DNA of 54,001 bases. It comes from Acidobacteriota bacterium. Lineage in GTDB: Bacteria; Acidobacteriota; Terriglobia; UBA7540. Positions 7,870 to 18,260 of this stretch are shown here, piece after piece. The notes under the pieces are model-generated. The model saw only the letters and a program-made list of their open reading frames with translations, had not been told where the DNA came from and did no database searches. The translations under genes and the position numbers were made by a program. Within the stretch, counting starts at the first letter, position 1; each line of letters starts with the position of its first letter. The stretch spans positions 1-54,001 of the forward strand of contig JAKAWN010000002.1 of NCBI GenBank assembly GCA_021827245.1. Direction: 5' to 3'.

Positions 7870-8150
7870 GCTGGAGCGACAGAGGAGGGCATATGGGTAG
7901 AATTCGCGGCCCCGAATTGTCGGACGCGCTGAGGTGGTTAGCTTACCTGATCTTCGTGCTGATCGCCGGCTATCTCTTTAACGTCCACCGCGAGCACATA
8001 CTGGCAGCGGTTCCGTATCTTTCGCTGTTCGTGTGCATCGCGATTTTGGTTCTGGCGTGGCGAGAAATGCGCCTTCGTCGGGCAGGAGACGCTTCCGCTT
8101 CCAACCGCCTTTCGAAATTGAAGAAAGAGGAGACTTCCCATGAATCATGA
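7866..8150 (+). CDS. Two-helix membrane protein, DUF2933-like
   Basis: A 94-residue protein with two hydrophobic segments (ALRWLAYLIFVLIAGYLF; YLSLFVCIAILVLAWREM). The motif HREHILAAVPYLSLFVC resembles the DUF2933 pattern. ATGA overlaps with both neighbours suggest tight co-translation with the duplicated pair upstream and the methyltransferase downstream. No enzymatic residues seen. Confidence 0.7.
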   Translation: MSWSDRGGHMGRIRGPELSDALRWLAYLIFVLIAGYLFNVHREHILAAVPYLSLFVCIAILVLAWREMRLRRAGDASASNRLSKLKKEETSHES

Positions 8151-8799
8151 AGGTCCAGTCTACGCATACGGTCTTTGGAGCTTGGTGCTCATCAACACGG
8201 CGATCTTCGTCATTTTCGCGTTCAGCTTCACCCATCCCCGAACGAGGCGGGATTGGCGGTCATTCGGCGCATTCAGCGCGTTTCTGCTGGCGCTCTTCAC
8301 AGAGATGTACGGTTTTCCACTGACCATCTATCTGCTTTCCGGTTGGCTGAGCCGGCATTATCCGGGCATCAACCTATATGGCCACAACACCGGACATTTG
8401 TGGCACACCCTGCTGGGGCTCAAGGGCGATGCGATGTTCGACCCGATCCACATCCTGAGCGAACTGGTGATATTCGGCGGGTTCATCCTGCTGGCCTCCG
8501 CATGGCCCGTCCTGTATAAGGCGCAGAAGGCCCACGCCCTTGCGGCGACCGGCCCCTACGCCTACGTGCGCCATCCCCAGTACGATGGGTTTATCCTGAT
8601 CATGATTGGCTTCCTGCTGCAATGGCCGACCCTAATCACCCTCGCTATGTTTCCGATTCTGGTGGCGATGTACGTGAAGCTGGCGCATCGGGAGGAACGC
8701 GAGGCCACGGCCGAATTCGGTGAGGCCTATGTTCGGTACGCGGCGAGGACGCCTGGCTTCTTCCCGCGGCGAGGCGCGGTCGCCGCGCACGCACACTAA
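8140..8799 (+). CDS. Isoprenylcysteine carboxyl methyltransferase (ICMT)-like membrane protein
   Basis: The 219-residue polytopic protein has about five membrane helices. Its C-terminal half carries the ICMT/PEMT SAM-binding signature: GPYAYVRHPQYDGFILIMIG, and later HREEREATAEFGEAYVRYA. In bacteria these proteins methylate lipids or unknown small molecules and are frequent in metal-resistance clusters. It overlaps the gene upstream by 11 bp. An N-terminal extension of about 90 residues rich in helices is present relative to the minimal family. Substrate unknown. Confidence 0.85.
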   Translation: MNHEGPVYAYGLWSLVLINTAIFVIFAFSFTHPRTRRDWRSFGAFSAFLLALFTEMYGFPLTIYLLSGWLSRHYPGINLYGHNTGHLWHTLLGLKGDAMFDPIHILSELVIFGGFILLASAWPVLYKAQKAHALAATGPYAYVRHPQYDGFILIMIGFLLQWPTLITLAMFPILVAMYVKLAHREEREATAEFGEAYVRYAARTPGFFPRRGAVAAHAH

Positions 8800-8816
8800 A
8801 TCGGGAGAGGCCAAGC

Positions 8817-9986
8817 ATGAGCCCGGAACAAAAAACAAACGATCCGATCGAGATCTCCGGGGCGGGCCCGGCAGGATTGACCGCCGCCATAACGATTGCC
8901 AAAGCAGGTAGCCGAGTGATTGTTCACGAACATAATGCCGACGTGGGCCAGCGCTTCCACGGCGATTTCCAGGGAATCGAGAACTGGACGACGACGGGCG
9001 ATGTCATTGAGGAACTGCAAGGGATGGGCATCGATGCCGGCTTCGATCACACGCCCTATCGCGAGATGCTTATCTTCGACCCGAGCGGGCGCGAGCACAC
9101 CTTTCGTTCGCCGGAGCCGTTTTTTTACCTCGTGCGCCGCGGTCCACAGGCGGGAATGCTCGATGCCAGCCTGAAGCAGCAATCGCTCTCTCTGGGCGTC
9201 GACATCCGCTTTGGCGATCCTTGTCATCACCTGCCGAAAGGCGGCATTGCCGCTCAGGGTCCGCGTGGTGCTGACGCCATCGCGGTCGGCTATGTATTCG
9301 ATACTGACACGGCCGATGGCGCCTTCGGCGCCGTCTCCGACCGGCTTGCGCCGAAGGGCTATTCCTATCTGCTGATCCACAAGGGCCGAGGCACGCTCGC
9401 CGCGGCCATTTTCGAGGATTATCACAACGAGAAGGTTTACTTGCAAAGAACGTTGGAATTCTTCACCGAGAAATTAGGCGTAAAGCTGAAGAATGAGCAC
9501 CGCTTCGGCGGGACCGGGAATTTTCTGGCACCTCGAAGCGCCCGCCATGGCAAGGTGCTGCTTGGCGGCGAAGCCGCCGGTTTCCAAGATGCGCTCTGGG
9601 GATTTGGGATGCGGTACGCAATGCTTTCCGGACACTTGGCCGCGACAGCAATTTTGCGCCGGTCGCCAAGGGAGTATGACTCGCTCTGGCAAAGCCGCTT
9701 TGGAGGCCAGCTCCGGGCCTCGATCGTGAATCGCTTCCTTTACGAAAAGCTGGGCGACTCGGGCTATTCGGCGCTCTTGAGTGAAGTGCGGGAGCACGGC
9801 AACACGCGCGGCTGGCTGCGGACGCATTACGCGGAGACATGGTGGAAACCTGCAATGTTTCTCATCGCCAAACGCGCCGTGCGGACCAGTCGCAAGGCAG
9901 CAGCCTGCGCCATGGAAAACTGCGACTGCACCTGGTGCCGCTGCCAGCATGACATTCATAAGCAACTTAATTACAAGGAGGCATGA
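8817..9986 (+). CDS. FAD-dependent oxidoreductase (geranylgeranyl-reductase-like)
   Basis: The 389-residue flavoprotein has the N-terminal dinucleotide fold ISGAGPAGLTAAITIAKAGS followed by VIVHEHNADVG, and a second FAD contact near residue 245 (KVLLGGEAAGFQDALWGFG). The order fits the group-A flavin monooxygenase / geranylgeranyl reductase family. The C-terminus is unusual: an Arg/Lys-rich end with clustered cysteines (CAMENCDCTWCRC) that could bind metal or a cluster. Its stop overlaps the start region of the YHS protein. It may reduce a metal-binding partner or a lipid; neither is shown. Confidence 0.82.
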   Translation: MSPEQKTNDPIEISGAGPAGLTAAITIAKAGSRVIVHEHNADVGQRFHGDFQGIENWTTTGDVIEELQGMGIDAGFDHTPYREMLIFDPSGREHTFRSPEPFFYLVRRGPQAGMLDASLKQQSLSLGVDIRFGDPCHHLPKGGIAAQGPRGADAIAVGYVFDTDTADGAFGAVSDRLAPKGYSYLLIHKGRGTLAAAIFEDYHNEKVYLQRTLEFFTEKLGVKLKNEHRFGGTGNFLAPRSARHGKVLLGGEAAGFQDALWGFGMRYAMLSGHLAATAILRRSPREYDSLWQSRFGGQLRASIVNRFLYEKLGDSGYSALLSEVREHGNTRGWLRTHYAETWWKPAMFLIAKRAVRTSRKAAACAMENCDCTWCRCQHDIHKQLNYKEA

Positions 9987-9988
9987 CA

Positions 9989-10156
9989 ATGGCAACTGAC
10001 AAATCCACCGCACCCACCAAGGATCCGGTCTGTGGAATGAACGTCGACCCCGGTTCCGCCGTCCGGCATGAGCACGGAGGCAAGACCTACTATTTTTGCA
10101 GCGACCATTGCCTGAGCAAGTTCAAGGCCGATCCCGGGAAATACACAAAGGCGTGA
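9989..10156 (+). CDS. Stand-alone YHS-domain protein
   Basis: A 55-residue protein consisting only of a YHS domain: KDPVCGMNVD at the N-terminus and KTYYFCSDHCLSKF at the C-terminus. ATG at 9989 is preferred over ATG at 9983 because AAGGAGG is then 7 nt away instead of 1. It follows the Cys-rich flavoprotein directly and is probably its partner or a copper carrier. Confidence 0.85.
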   Translation: MATDKSTAPTKDPVCGMNVDPGSAVRHEHGGKTYYFCSDHCLSKFKADPGKYTKA

Positions 10157-10231
10157 AGCGCTGCCGCTACGGAACACTGATTGGGACGATCTGACACTCG
10201 TCCCCTTGTTGCTTTCGTGAGGAGAATCTTT

Positions 10232-10450
10232 GTGCACGAACAAGGGTGGTGGTTCATGGGTTGGATGATGTGGGTTTTCTGGATCGTCGTCATCGCCGGT
10301 TTCGTTTTCTTCGTGCGTTGGATCGCCGCTTCTCCCCATGGCCGAAATGGGACAGAGCCGTCAGCCGAAGAGGTACTGAAGCGGCGCTACGCGCGCGGAG
10401 AGATCGGGAAGCAAGAGTACGAGCAGAAGCTGAACGATCTGCGATGGTAA
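10232..10450 (+). CDS. SHOCT-domain small membrane protein
   Basis: GTG at 10232 has GGAG 7 nt upstream, which fixes the start inside a longer frame. The 72-residue protein has one Trp/Met-rich membrane helix (WMMWVFWIVVIAGFVFFVRW) and a C-terminal SHOCT motif (EEVLKRRYARGEIGKQEYEQ). SHOCT segments are short oligomerisation modules at membrane protein ends. A second SHOCT protein lies at 14911, after the copper ATPase. Confidence 0.8.
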   Translation: MHEQGWWFMGWMMWVFWIVVIAGFVFFVRWIAASPHGRNGTEPSAEEVLKRRYARGEIGKQEYEQKLNDLRW

Positions 10451-10539
10451 TGGGTTGGTCCCGCGAATCGACACCTCGCGAGAGCGGCCGGCTCGATCCC
10501 AAGCCTTGAAGATATTGGGACGGCAATAGGAGATTCGAA

Positions 10540-10755
10540 ATGAAAACCATCTGGAAGGTGCTGGCGAGGCTTTTTGTGGCGTGTGGCCTTCTCGCATACC
10601 TCTTCGCCTGGGGCAATTTGTGGTTTGGCTGGAGCATGTGGAAAGCAACGCCGGAGGAACTGTTCTACGATGCCATCTCCACCGGCATTTTTGCGTTGTT
10701 CTTTCTGGCGTGGGGAAAACTGGGCATTGAAAAAAAAGGCCACGTTCGGACATAG
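10540..10755 (+). CDS. Small two-helix membrane protein
   Basis: A 71-residue protein with two hydrophobic segments (LFVACGLLAYLFAWGNLWF and a second around IFALFFLAWG). A ribosome site (AGGAG) precedes ATG. No family recognised; the gene belongs to the run of small membrane proteins in this island. Confidence 0.65.
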   Translation: MKTIWKVLARLFVACGLLAYLFAWGNLWFGWSMWKATPEELFYDAISTGIFALFFLAWGKLGIEKKGHVRT

Positions 10756-10821
10756 AGACGAAGAAAACTGATCCCCCTGCCAAAGCCGCGAAACGGAGCT
10801 AGGCCTCGACGGGAGAGAAGA

Positions 10822-12555
10822 ATGGCGACAGCTAAGGCTGCTTACTTTTCCATGGAGATTGCGTTGGAGTCTTCGATTCCCACTTACAGTGGGGGCCTCG
10901 GAGTGCTCGCCGGCGACACGCTGCGATCTGCGGCGGACCTCGGCGTGCCGATGGTCGCGGTGACTCTGGTACATAGAAGGGGCTACTTTCGGCAGCGTTT
11001 GGATGACCAGGGCAACCAGATGGAGGAGGATGCGGCTTGGCAGCCTGAGGAGGTGCTGGAACCGACCGATCCAATCGTTTCTGTTCCTATCGAAGGGCGC
11101 TCGGTGCAGCTCCGCGCCTGGCGCTTCTCGATTGCCGGCCTCTCGGGGCACGTGGTGCCAGTCTATCTCTTGGACACCAACGTGCCCGGCAACAGCCCTT
11201 GGGATCGAACCCTCACCGACCATCTCTATGGGGGCGACGAACATTACCGCATCTGCCAGGAGGTGGTGCTCGGCATCGGCGGAGTGCGAATGCTTCAGGC
11301 GCTGGGATATGGCGAACTCCAAAGCTACCACATGAACGAGGGTCACTCCGCCCTGCTGGCGATCGGCCTGCTCGAACAACGGCTCGGGAACCCGGATCTG
11401 CGAGCTGCAACGGAAGCCGATATCGAAGCGATTCGAGAGCGCTGCGTCTTCACAACTCACACGCCGGTGCCGGCAGGCCACGACCAGTTCCCGCGGGGTC
11501 TGATGCGTCAGGTGCTCGGTAATGAAAGAGCGGAGGTCTTGGAAGTCACTCATTGCTGCCCCGAGAATCTCCTGAATATGACCTACCTGGCGCTGCGATT
11601 CTCCCGTTACATCAACGGCGTGGCGATGCACCATGGCGAGATTTCGCACGACATGTACCCAAACTATCCTGTGAGGGCGATCACGAATGGCGTTCATGCC
11701 GTCACCTGGACCTCGCCGCCATTCGCCGCGCTCTACGATCGCCACATCCCCGAGTGGCGGCGTGATAATCAGTACCTTCGATATGCGGTTGGTATCCCTT
11801 TAGAAGAAATTGCGGAGGCCCACCGGCAGGCAAAATGGGGTTTGCTCGAAGAGATCAAGAAGGCGACGGGCGTGCAATTGGACGCCCGCGCGATCACGCT
11901 GGGTTTTGCCCGGCGCGCGGCCAACTACAAGCGCGCCGACCTGTTGTTTTCCAATCTCGATCGTTTGAAGTGGATTGCCACCCGGGCCGGCCCTCTTCAG
12001 CTGGTTTTCGCCGGAAAGGCTCATCCGCGCGATGACGGCGGCAAGGAGTTGATTCGCCGCGTGTTCGAAGCGGCGCAGAAGTTGACAGGTAGTATCGAGT
12101 TCGCATACGTGCCCGATTACGACATGCGCTGGGGCCAGTTGATCGCGAGTGGCGTAGACCTCTGGCTCAACACGCCACACCGGCCTTATGAAGCCTCCGG
12201 AACGAGCGGGATGAAGGCTGCACTGAACGGCATCCCAAGCCTGAGTGTTCCCGACGGCTGGTGGTATGAAGGGCACTTCGAAGGAGTGACCGGCTGGGAC
12301 ATCGGACATGAGGAGTTGCTCGACGACCCTGCGGCGGAGGCCGCCTCGCTCTACGACAAGTTGGAACTGGTCATCTTGCCCATGTTCTATACGCGGCCGA
12401 ATTCGTTCGTCGAGGTGATGCGGTCCACCATCGCGCTGAATGGCGCGTTTTTCAACGGGCAACGGATGGTATCCCAATACATGCTGAATGCATATTCCCC
12501 GGAGGAAATAAAGGCGCCAGGTCTCGAACACAGCGGTTCGACACACCAACCTTAG
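10822..12555 (+). CDS. glgP: Alpha-glucan (glycogen/maltodextrin) phosphorylase, short type
   Basis: The 577-residue protein matches the short phosphorylase clade: N-terminal [20 protein letters not shown], central [11 protein letters not shown], and the pyridoxal phosphate region [14 protein letters not shown] with the PLP lysine near residue 464. It cleaves alpha-1,4-glucan with phosphate to glucose 1-phosphate in the cytosol. The short form lacks the N-terminal extension of the classic 800-residue enzymes. Its place between metal-handling genes is unexpected, but such clusters occur in acidobacteria-like genomes; a link to stress carbon supply is inference only. Confidence 0.93.
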   Translation: MATAKAAYFSMEIALESSIPTYSGGLGVLAGDTLRSAADLGVPMVAVTLVHRRGYFRQRLDDQGNQMEEDAAWQPEEVLEPTDPIVSVPIEGRSVQLRAWRFSIAGLSGHVVPVYLLDTNVPGNSPWDRTLTDHLYGGDEHYRICQEVVLGIGGVRMLQALGYGELQSYHMNEGHSALLAIGLLEQRLGNPDLRAATEADIEAIRERCVFTTHTPVPAGHDQFPRGLMRQVLGNERAEVLEVTHCCPENLLNMTYLALRFSRYINGVAMHHGEISHDMYPNYPVRAITNGVHAVTWTSPPFAALYDRHIPEWRRDNQYLRYAVGIPLEEIAEAHRQAKWGLLEEIKKATGVQLDARAITLGFARRAANYKRADLLFSNLDRLKWIATRAGPLQLVFAGKAHPRDDGGKELIRRVFEAAQKLTGSIEFAYVPDYDMRWGQLIASGVDLWLNTPHRPYEASGTSGMKAALNGIPSLSVPDGWWYEGHFEGVTGWDIGHEELLDDPAAEAASLYDKLELVILPMFYTRPNSFVEVMRSTIALNGAFFNGQRMVSQYMLNAYSPEEIKAPGLEHSGSTHQP

Positions 12556-12605
12556 CGAGGCCCGGAAGGGCTCAGCGCCGCAACCACGGTAAACGGGAGG
12601 TTGCC

Positions 12606-14870
12606 ATGACAAAGGCAAGCATCACAACAAACACCCAGGCAGGCGAGTATACCTGTCCCATGCACCCGGAGGTGCGGCAGCCCGGCCCGGGAGCCTGCCC
12701 GAAATGCGGCATGGCCCTCGAGCCCGTGGTTGCAGCCGCTCCTGCGTCCGACACCGAGTATGTGTGCCCGATGCATCCGGAGATTATCAGATACGAACCA
12801 GGCTCGTGCCCGATCTGCGGCATGACGCTGGAGCCGAAAACGATTAGCTCTGAAGAGGAAGAAAACCCCGAACTGAAAGACATGGCGCGCCGCTTCTGGG
12901 TAGGCGTGGTCATCACAGTTCCCTTACTGGCCATCAGCATGGTGGGCTACCTTCCCGCGGGAATTCTCTGGAGCGCCTGGGCCAATTCCCGCACGGGTGT
13001 CTGGGTTCAGATGATCCTGGCCACGCCGGTCGTTCTCTGGTGTGGCTGGCCGTTTTTTGTACGGGGCTGGAAATCGATCGCGAACCGCAGCCTGAACATG
13101 TTCACCTTGATCGGCCTGGGCGTGGGAATTGCGTACTTCTATAGCGTGGTGGCCACGGTCCTTCCCGGTATCTTTCCCCCCTCGTTCCGCGACCCGAGTG
13201 GAACCATCGAGCCCTACTTTGAAGCCGCCGCGGTCATCACCACGCTGGTTCTCCTTGGACAAGTACTCGAATTGCGGGCCCGCAGCCAAACCGGGGCGGC
13301 GATCAAGGCGCTGCTGGGGATGGCGCCCAAGACGGCTCGCTTGGTGAAGGAAAACGGAAGTGAAGTGGACGTCCCTCTCGAACAGGTAAAGCCGGGCGAT
13401 CATCTCCGGGTCCGACCGGGAGAAAAGATCCCTGTGGATGGCGTGGTCTTGGAAGGCACGAGCAGCGTGGACGAGTCGATGATTACGGGAGAACCGGTAC
13501 CGGTGGAAAAACAGGCAGGTGCCAAAGTCACCGGGGCCACCGTCAACGGCACAGGGACGCTCGTCATGGAAGCACAGCGGGTCGGTTCGGAAACCTTGCT
13601 CGCACAGATCGTCCACATGGTCGCGGAAGCGCAACGCACTCGCGCTCCCATCCAAAAGCTGGCTGATATCGTCGCGGGTTATTTCGTGCCGATTGTCGTC
13701 GGCATCAGCGTGCTGACCTTCATCATCTGGGCACGCTTTGGCCCTGCGCCAGCCATGGCCTTTGCGCTGGTCAATGCGGTCGCCGTGCTGATCATCGCTT
13801 GCCCGTGCGCCCTCGGTCTGGCCACTCCGATGTCGATCATGGTGGCGACCGGCAAAGGTGCGACGATGGGCGTGCTGTTTAAGAACGCGGAGGCCATCGA
13901 GTTCATGCGCAAAGTGGACACGCTGGTTGTGGACAAGACCGGGACGCTCACCGAGGGCAAGCCGAAACTCGTCTCGATCGAGCCTGCGCTGGGATTTGAA
14001 GCCGACAAGCTGCTTCGACTCGCGGGTTCGCTCGAACGCGGCAGCGAGCATCCGCTCGCTGCGGCCATCGTGAAGGGAGCGGAAGAGCGCGGAGCCTTTC
14101 TGGCCACAGCCGAGGCCTTCGAGTCCCTTACCGGCCGCGGCGTTCGTGGCCGCGTGGACAACCTCGCCGTTGCCCTGGGCAATCGCAAGCTGCTCGAAGA
14201 ACTCGGGGCCGATCCTGAGGCGCTGGCCCAGAAGGCCGAAGCGATGCGCGCCGAAGGCCAGACGGTGATGTTCGTTGTAGTGGACCAAAAGGTTGCGGGC
14301 ATGGTTGGCGTCGCCGACCCGATCAAGGCAAGCACACCGGAAGCCATTCGTCAGCTGCACAAAGAGGGAATCCGAATCGTGATGCTGACCGGCGACAACC
14401 GCACTACGGCTCAGGCGGTTGCCAAGAAACTCGACATCGACGACGTGGTTGCCGAAGTTTTGCCGGACCAAAAAGCGGATGCTGTGAAGAAGTTTCAAGG
14501 AGAGGGGCGTTTCGTCGCCATGGCCGGCGACGGCATCAACGATGCTCCGGCCTTGGCCCAGGCCCAAGTCGGGATCGCGATGGGCACGGGCACTGATGTG
14601 GCGATGGAAAGTGCAGGAGTGACGCTGGTAAAGGGGGATTTGCGCGGCATCGTACGCGCGCGGCAGCTGAGCCGAGCGACGATGCGCAACATCAAGCAGA
14701 ACCTCTTCTTTGCCTTCGTCTACAACTCGGTGGGCGTTCCGATCGCCGCCGGCGTGCTCTACCCGTTTTTCGGGCTGCTTCTGAGCCCGATAATCGCGGC
14801 CGCAGCCATGAGCTTTAGCTCGGTATCCGTTGTCACCAACGCGTTGCGACTTCGGAGGGTCCGTCTGTAG
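12606..14870 (+). CDS. Copper-translocating P1B-type ATPase with two N-terminal heavy-metal-binding domains
   Basis: The 754-residue pump starts with two tandem heavy-metal-binding domains (YTCPMHPEV...CPKCGM and YVCPMHPEI...CPICGM, about residues 16-80) instead of the usual HMA domains. Membrane helices follow, then the actuator (DESMITGEP), the metal-site CPC ([13 protein letters not shown], about residue 398), the phosphorylated Asp in [10 protein letters not shown] (about 442), SEHPLAAA, and the hinge [10 protein letters not shown] (about 640). CPC indicates Cu(I)/Ag(I) efflux (CopA-like). The same binding domain in the protein at 7192 suggests a shared copper relay. Confidence 0.95.
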   Translation: MTKASITTNTQAGEYTCPMHPEVRQPGPGACPKCGMALEPVVAAAPASDTEYVCPMHPEIIRYEPGSCPICGMTLEPKTISSEEEENPELKDMARRFWVGVVITVPLLAISMVGYLPAGILWSAWANSRTGVWVQMILATPVVLWCGWPFFVRGWKSIANRSLNMFTLIGLGVGIAYFYSVVATVLPGIFPPSFRDPSGTIEPYFEAAAVITTLVLLGQVLELRARSQTGAAIKALLGMAPKTARLVKENGSEVDVPLEQVKPGDHLRVRPGEKIPVDGVVLEGTSSVDESMITGEPVPVEKQAGAKVTGATVNGTGTLVMEAQRVGSETLLAQIVHMVAEAQRTRAPIQKLADIVAGYFVPIVVGISVLTFIIWARFGPAPAMAFALVNAVAVLIIACPCALGLATPMSIMVATGKGATMGVLFKNAEAIEFMRKVDTLVVDKTGTLTEGKPKLVSIEPALGFEADKLLRLAGSLERGSEHPLAAAIVKGAEERGAFLATAEAFESLTGRGVRGRVDNLAVALGNRKLLEELGADPEALAQKAEAMRAEGQTVMFVVVDQKVAGMVGVADPIKASTPEAIRQLHKEGIRIVMLTGDNRTTAQAVAKKLDIDDVVAEVLPDQKADAVKKFQGEGRFVAMAGDGINDAPALAQAQVGIAMGTGTDVAMESAGVTLVKGDLRGIVRARQLSRATMRNIKQNLFFAFVYNSVGVPIAAGVLYPFFGLLLSPIIAAAAMSFSSVSVVTNALRLRRVRL

Positions 14871-14910
14871 GTGCGACAGACGGTTTGACATTCCGCCGGG
14901 GAGGGTCCAA

Positions 14911-15162
14911 ATGACCGGGCATGGCTGGCAGCAGCCCCTCGGGTGGTGGACGGCGCACTGGACCTGGCTTTTCTGGGGCCTTGTGCTACTGGTGATGGTG
15001 AAGCTGGGCATCCGGTGGTCGAGAATCTCCGCGGCGAGTTCGAGAACCGCGCGCGGTAGCCCCGAGGAGATCCTGCGGCTACGCTACGCTTCCGGAGAGA
15101 TTGACAGGTCTGAGTACGCACGCCGGCGTGCCCACCTCCACCGATTGAGAAAAAGTGCATGA
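14911..15162 (+). CDS. SHOCT-domain small membrane protein (second)
   Basis: ATG at 14911 is preceded by GGGGAGGG; the longer upstream frame overlaps the ATPase region without its own ribosome site. The 83-residue protein has a helix (WTWLFWGLVLLVMVKLGI) and a C-terminal SHOCT motif (EEILRLRYASGEIDRSEYAR). It follows the Cu-ATPase by 40 bp and is probably co-transcribed. Confidence 0.8.
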   Translation: MTGHGWQQPLGWWTAHWTWLFWGLVLLVMVKLGIRWSRISAASSRTARGSPEEILRLRYASGEIDRSEYARRRAHLHRLRKSA

Positions 15163-15252
15163 TGAAGACGGTGGGGCCTGGACAGTTTCGCGAACCCAGA
15201 ATTCTGCGGTTATGAGGACAGATACAACATAGGGGAAAGCGAGGCAACTCTC

Positions 15253-16599
15253 ATGGAAAGTAACGGAAGTGATGACCAATTCTGGCGACGATTACTGTGG
15301 GCACTTTTTCTTCTTCTTCCGCCGGCAATCCTGTTCTTGCTGCCGGGCGGAGGGTTTCTCGGAGGCGGAATCTGGTTCTGGCTTACACTGCTGGTCTCCG
15401 TGTGGCTCATCTGGTCAATCCTAGGTTCCCCAAGGGAACAGGAAAAGGAAGAGGCATCTGGAGAACCCGGGGTACGCGCGCTTGAAGAAAATGAGGAGCC
15501 CGATGCGATCCGGGAAGTCATGGGCGTTCGAGCGGCTACGGAGGAGTCCGGGATGAAGGTGTTCCGCGGAAAACTGTTAGTGTCTCCTTCTGCTGCGTAC
15601 GAGAAACTGAAGGCCGCGCTCGGCGGAGAAACGGTGCCCATGGTGCAGGAGGACGAAAAAGCCGCCGCTGCCATCCTGCTCCTACCCGGCACCGGAAACA
15701 AAAAGCTCGCCGACCACCCGATTAGGCCCTGGGTCCATTGGCTGCTTCTGGGTCTGACCCTTTTGACCACTACCTGGGCTGGGGCCGCACACCAAGGCAT
15801 TGATCTGCTGCGCGAGCCTGGAAAATTTGCCGTTGGGCTGCCTTATGCTCTGGGTCTGATGGCCATCCTCGGCATCCACGAACTGGGACACTACTTCACC
15901 GCGCGCAAACACAGCATGCGTGTAACACCGCCCTACTTCATTCCTGTCCCATTCTCGCTGGGAACTTTTGGGGCGTTCATTCAGATGCGGTCGCCTGCCG
16001 AAAATCGTAGGGCCCTCTTTGACCTCGCAATCGCCGGTCCGCTCGCGGGCTTGGTCGTCGCGATTCCAGCCCTCCTGATCGGCCTGCGTTCATCGATAGT
16101 CCTGACGCCAGCCGCGGCATCGCCCGCCGAACACATGATCGGCGTTTCCGCCGGATCTTCGGTGCTGTTTGCATTGCTTTCCAAAATCGCGCTTGGCAGC
16201 GCCGTCGCGGAAGGCCACGTGTTGCAGCTCAGCCCACTGGCTTTCGCCGGTTGGCTCGGTTTGCTCATAACGGCTCTGAATCTCCTGCCCATCGGCCAAC
16301 TCGACGGCGGACACGTCGCTCGCGCCATGTTCGGGTCGCGTGTCGGCGGCACAATCAGCACTGTGTCGCTGTGGTCTCTCTTTTTACTGGCGATCTTCGT
16401 CTGGCCAGGATTGTTGATGTGGGCGATTATCGTCTTCTTCATTGCAGGTCGGGGCGCATCGCCTCTGGAGGATGTCACTTCAATTACTCCGTGGCGCCGC
16501 CGTCTCGGATACCTGACGTTCGCGATTCTCATCGCGACATTGCTCCCCTTGCCGCACGCCTTTTGGCAGGCTGCCGGAATTCATTGTCCGTATGCGTAG
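15253..16599 (+). CDS. Site-2 protease family (M50) membrane metalloprotease
   Basis: The 448-residue polytopic protein has the zinc motif HELGHYFTARKH near residue 210 and the second ligand motif LPIGQLDGGH near residue 350, in the order of the S2P/RseP family. Two helices lie at the N-terminus, and a soluble segment of about 110 residues precedes the catalytic core. It could release membrane-tethered regulators or process envelope proteins. No PDZ domain is evident. The closely related EGY1-like proteases of photosynthetic and soil bacteria have a similar layout. Confidence 0.9.
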   Translation: MESNGSDDQFWRRLLWALFLLLPPAILFLLPGGGFLGGGIWFWLTLLVSVWLIWSILGSPREQEKEEASGEPGVRALEENEEPDAIREVMGVRAATEESGMKVFRGKLLVSPSAAYEKLKAALGGETVPMVQEDEKAAAAILLLPGTGNKKLADHPIRPWVHWLLLGLTLLTTTWAGAAHQGIDLLREPGKFAVGLPYALGLMAILGIHELGHYFTARKHSMRVTPPYFIPVPFSLGTFGAFIQMRSPAENRRALFDLAIAGPLAGLVVAIPALLIGLRSSIVLTPAAASPAEHMIGVSAGSSVLFALLSKIALGSAVAEGHVLQLSPLAFAGWLGLLITALNLLPIGQLDGGHVARAMFGSRVGGTISTVSLWSLFLLAIFVWPGLLMWAIIVFFIAGRGASPLEDVTSITPWRRRLGYLTFAILIATLLPLPHAFWQAAGIHCPYA

Positions 16600-16637
16600 C
16601 TCTGCCGATAGCTCGGTGAAATGAATGGTGCCTGCTG

Positions 16638-17888
16638 GTGTTGCGAACGACCGAAGCTGGTAATCCTCCTTCCCTGTTCGTACTTCTGACATGTTTGTTC
16701 GTGACGATGATCGGTCTGGGCATCACGCTGCCCGTCTTGCCCTTCTACGTCGAGCGGCTCACGGCCTCAGAAGCGGCTCCACGCCAGTTCGTAGCAATGC
16801 AGATCGTGTTGTTGACTGCGGCGTACGCCGTGGGGCAGTTCATCTTCGCGCCGATTTGGGGGCGATTATCAGACCAAACCGGAAGAAGACCATTGTTGCT
16901 CGTGGGGATCGCGGGTTACGTCTTCGGCCAGATCCTCTTCGGTCTCGCCACTTCCCTCTGGCTGCTCTACGCGGCGCGCATTCTGGGAGGCATTCTGTCC
17001 GCCGCCACACTTCCTGTCTCAGCAGCCTACGTTGCTGATGCGACCACGGAACAGAATCGCAGTCGCGGAATGGCCTGGCTGGGCACGGCGACAAATCTGG
17101 GCTTCGTCGTGGGTCCAGGCATTGGCGGAATGCTTTCTCGCAGAGATCTGCACTTCAGAACCCAATATGGGCACCTGCTGATTGATAGCTTTTCGGTTCC
17201 TTTTTTCGTCGCAGCGGCTCTGGGAATAATCACATTCTTTCTCGCGCTCCGGTGGCTGCCGGAGTCCAAAGCTACGCCCCGCTCCGCGAGTAAACGAGAG
17301 AATGCAAATTGGCAGCAGCTGGTACATCGCCTGGGGCCGTTGCTAGGTCTGGTCCTCATCGCGCAGTTTGCTCTCGCGGCTTTTGAAGGAACCTTCGCGC
17401 TGTACGCGCAAGCTGCGCTGGACTACGGCCCAGTAAGAATCGGCATTGCCTTCATGGTTTGCGGGTTGGTGATGACTGTTTTTCAGGCCGCAGCGGTCGG
17501 TTTCCTCGCCCAACGCGTCCACGAAAACCAGCAGATTGCCGTCGGTTTCGGGTTGATAGGGATGGGCCTGCTCCTCCTCACAGCAGTTCGCGCACAGGCG
17601 GTTGTCTTTAGCCTCGTCGGGCTGCTCGCGTTGGGAACGGCGCTGCTGTCTCCCAATCTTGCCGCTTTGATCTCGAAGCGAAGCGGGAACCAGCACGTAG
17701 GTGAATCGCTCGGTATCCAAAACGCGACAAACAGCCTTGCCCAGGCCACTGGACCGGTGTTGGGCGGAGCACTATACGTGTGGCGGCCGACCTCCCCTTA
17801 CTTGCTCGCAGGTGCATTATCGATCGCGGTCGCATTGATTTTTGGGTGGAGCGCCCGACAGAAGAGGCACAAGACCCGACCCGGGTGA
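16638..17888 (+). CDS. MFS drug/metabolite exporter, TetA-like
   Basis: The 416-residue protein has 12 hydrophobic segments and the DHA1 motif A between helices 2 and 3 (GRLSDQTGRRPLLLVG), plus the motif C-like segment LGTATNLGFVVGPGIGGML. GTG at 16638 is the first start in frame; no good Shine-Dalgarno is visible, so the start is uncertain. Likely a proton-driven exporter; substrate unknown. It ends the plus-strand island before a gap. Confidence 0.9.
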   Translation: MLRTTEAGNPPSLFVLLTCLFVTMIGLGITLPVLPFYVERLTASEAAPRQFVAMQIVLLTAAYAVGQFIFAPIWGRLSDQTGRRPLLLVGIAGYVFGQILFGLATSLWLLYAARILGGILSAATLPVSAAYVADATTEQNRSRGMAWLGTATNLGFVVGPGIGGMLSRRDLHFRTQYGHLLIDSFSVPFFVAAALGIITFFLALRWLPESKATPRSASKRENANWQQLVHRLGPLLGLVLIAQFALAAFEGTFALYAQAALDYGPVRIGIAFMVCGLVMTVFQAAAVGFLAQRVHENQQIAVGFGLIGMGLLLLTAVRAQAVVFSLVGLLALGTALLSPNLAALISKRSGNQHVGESLGIQNATNSLAQATGPVLGGALYVWRPTSPYLLAGALSIAVALIFGWSARQKRHKTRPG

Positions 17889-18260
17889 TGCGGGCAGCGA
17901 TCCGTATTTGCGATGCGGGGAATAAACCGAAAAGCACGCTCGGGCGCGTCAGCCTGAATCTCAGACGACCGGATTGTTACACATTCACGCGAAGCCGCAA
18001 CTCACGGATATCTGGAAGAGCCTCGACGAAATCGACATCAACCCGACACCAAGTTTTTCCAGCGGCGCAGTGGGGACGCTTTAGAGGCCTTGGGCCAAAG
18101 CTCGCAATTCCGTGATAGCGGAGAGTGTGATATGGCGCACTAGATAATGCTTCGTTTCCTGGACCAGTCTGAACTCGTGAGTCCCGGCGGATTTCGATGA
18201 CTGGAAATTGGCCCTTCAGTTGCCTGCCAGATGGGGAATCTCTTTTGGGGAGGGCCGAGA
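17889..18260. other. Gap with no recognised gene
   Basis: About 370 bp. A short plus-strand stretch at roughly 17986-18084 (translating as HIHAKPQLTDIWKSLDEI) looks protein-like but has no start and no upstream continuation in frame; it may be a gene remnant. Confidence 0.35.

Noticed and set aside
10387..11745. 452-codon minus-strand frame over the phosphorylase start
   Set aside because: Shadow; covers two real plus-strand genes and has no family features.
12924..15011. Long 695-codon antisense frame over the Cu-ATPase gene
   Set aside because: It is a high-GC shadow of the ATPase; it lacks recognisable domains and a ribosome site.
17780..18115. Plus-strand frame overlapping the MFS end
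   Set aside because: Composition and overlap indicate a shadow; only a short stretch in another frame looks protein-like.
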